Shown here piece by piece: positions 5,834 through 6,959 of a DNA stretch of 6,959 bases. Made by a program: the position numbers and the translations under genes. Under the pieces are notes generated by a model that saw only the letters and a program-made list of their open reading frames with translations, did no database searches and was not told where the DNA came from. The stretch is taken from positions 1 to 6,959 of the forward strand of contig JAEWJD010000009.1 of assembly GCA_023386765.1 (NCBI GenBank), written 5' to 3'. Position 1 is the stretch's first letter; every line of letters begins with the position of its first letter. The stretch comes from Pseudomonadota bacterium (lineage in GTDB: Bacteria; Pseudomonadota; Gammaproteobacteria; Burkholderiales; Burkholderiaceae_B).

Positions 5834-6959
5834 CATGCGGCGCGACTGGCATGACGCAAGGCCGGCAGGCACAGCCCGTAGCACGCTGCCGCGGCCAACC
5901 ACGCCCACCCGTTCCAGAATGGGGCCGTCGCTGCATACAGGGCACCGAAAACCAACGGGCCGATGACACCGCTCAAGTGTGTCAAGCGGGCCAGGCTGCC
6001 CTGCAAGGCACCTTGCCGCTCCTGGGCGACGGCCCGGGACAGCCGCGCCTGCAGCGCCGGTACGCCCACCCCGCCGGTGGCCAGCAAGACCAGGATTGGC
6101 AGCATCATTGCGCCATGCAGGCTCAGCGCAAGCAGCACCAGACCCAGCGCATCGGCCGCCATGCCCAGCATTACCACCCTGGTTTCACCCAGGCGCTGCA
6201 CCAGCGGCCCCGTCAGACCGGCCTGCAGCAGAGTATGCGTGGCGCCGAAAGCCGCCAGCGACAATCCGATGCGGGTGCTGTCCCACAAAAAACGATCCTC
6301 GCCGTAGATCACCCACAGAGTGGCCGGCGCCTGCCCGACGAACTGCAGGATGAAGAACACGACAAGCAAGCCGCACAGCCCACCCGATAGTTGCGGCCAG
6401 GACGGCCGCTGGAACAGCCAAACCCGGACAGCGCCGGCGCCCACCGGCCGGGTTTCCTTAAGCCAGACCCAGGTTAAGACGCCGCCCAGGCCGTTGAGAA
6501 TGGCCGCCCCCGCGAATGGAGCGCGCGGCGACAGGCTGCCCAGCAGCCCCCCCAGCGCCGGCCCGGCGATCAAACCCGCCCCGAAACAGGCGCTCATCAA
6601 TCCAAAGGCGCGCGCCCGCTGATCGGCCGGCGTGACATCGGCGACTGTCGCTGCGACCACCGCGCCGGTCGCAGCGGTCACGCCGGCCAGAGCACGACCG
6701 GCGTACAAAACCCAGAACACCGGCGCCAGCGCCATGACGGTGTAATCCAACGCCGCGCCAGCCAGGGACAACAGCAACACCGGACGCCGCCCATGGCGAT
6801 CGGACAACCTTCCCAGAAAAGGAGCAAATCCCACCTGCATCAGGGCGTACAGAGACAGCAAGGCGGCGTAATGCCAGGCAATCGCGCCGTCGGGCAGGAA
6901 CTCGCGCAACAAGGCCGGCAGCACCGGCATGATCAGGCCCACCCCCATCGCGTCCAGTG
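5833..6959 (-). CDS. TetA-like MFS drug:H+ efflux transporter, N-terminus beyond the window
   Basis: This is an inner-membrane antiporter of the major facilitator superfamily, close to the Tet(A) class of tetracycline exporters. The ATG at 6948 is not the true start: in-frame LDA continues upstream to the edge, and LDA-MGVGLIMPVLPALLRE lines up with the first transmembrane helix of Tet(A). About 14 residues are therefore missing. Counting from that Met, MFS motif A GRLSDRHGRRP is at 46-56, an Asp in ALDYT at 68, the motif C-like GAGLIAGPALGG at 123-134, GEDRF at 216-220 and AADALG at 264-269. All occur in Tet(A) at matching places as I recall it. The acidic residues (the Asp of LDA, Asp50, Asp68, Asp266) match charged positions important in Tet exporters. 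Hydrophobic segments continue to the C-terminus, fitting 12 helices. Whether it exports tetracycline or another compound cannot be read from the sequence. A divergent tetR-type regulator could lie outside the right edge. Confidence 0.9.
   Translation of the reverse strand, partial: LDAMGVGLIMPVLPALLREFLPDGAIAWHYAALLSLYALMQVGFAPFLGRLSDRHGRRPVLLLSLAGAALDYTVMALAPVFWVLYAGRALAGVTAATGAVVAATVADVTPADQRARAFGLMSACFGAGLIAGPALGGLLGSLSPRAPFAGAAILNGLGGVLTWVWLKETRPVGAGAVRVWLFQRPSWPQLSGGLCGLLVVFFILQFVGQAPATLWVIYGEDRFLWDSTRIGLSLAAFGATHTLLQAGLTGPLVQRLGETRVVMLGMAADALGLVLLALSLHGAMMLPILVLLATGGVGVPALQARLSRAVAQERQGALQGSLARLTHLSGVIGPLVFGALYAATAPFWNGWAWLAAAACYGLCLPALRHASRAA

Noticed and set aside
4083..5969. Long minus-strand open frame (628 codons) opposite the second DUF945 gene
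   Set aside because: Same reasoning as for the 2248-3861 frame. It also runs through the strong terminator and into the 3' end of the transporter gene on the same strand, which no real gene would be expected to do.
5608..6390. Plus-strand 260-codon frame across the terminator and the transporter
   Set aside because: It crosses an intrinsic terminator, lies antisense to the well-supported transporter, and its translation looks like no known protein.

Overview
The window is high-GC, tightly packed bacterial DNA. The proteins look like those of a betaproteobacterium of the Bordetella/Achromobacter group (Alcaligenaceae). This is a judgement from protein resemblance and composition, not from a database match. 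I see no RNA gene, CRISPR array, transposase or phage gene, and no gene-free stretch longer than 300 bases.

Positions 1-2096 hold the end of a catabolic operon: the C-terminal part of a class III omega-amino acid (beta-alanine):pyruvate aminotransferase, then a complete mmsA. The two enzymes act in sequence. The aminotransferase makes malonate semialdehyde from beta-alanine, and MmsA converts it oxidatively to acetyl-CoA and CO2; methylmalonate semialdehyde similarly gives propionyl-CoA. The 75-base gap between them contains two GC-rich hairpins, and mmsA has no visible Shine-Dalgarno sequence.

Positions 2097-5756 hold two tandem, same-strand paralogues of the YdgA/DUF945 family of membrane-anchored envelope proteins (478 and 626 residues). 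Each has its own leader. The leaders match closely in two blocks (28/30 and 32/34 bases): a TATACT -10-like element, and the ribosome binding site with the first codons. Between the blocks lies a hairpin kept as a structure although its sequence has drifted. A perfect 13-bp inverted repeat sits just upstream of the first promoter, with a degraded counterpart before the second. The second paralogue carries about 130 extra C-terminal residues after an acidic linker. These resemble a YbjN-like (CesT/type III chaperone-like) domain and contain the protein's only two cysteines. This fusion and the conserved leaders are the least ordinary features of the window.

Positions 5757-6959 hold a strong bidirectional terminator and then, on the minus strand, most of a TetA-like 12-TM drug efflux transporter of the major facilitator superfamily. 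Its start lies beyond the right edge. It converges on the second DUF945 gene, and the U-tract of the terminator touches its stop codon.
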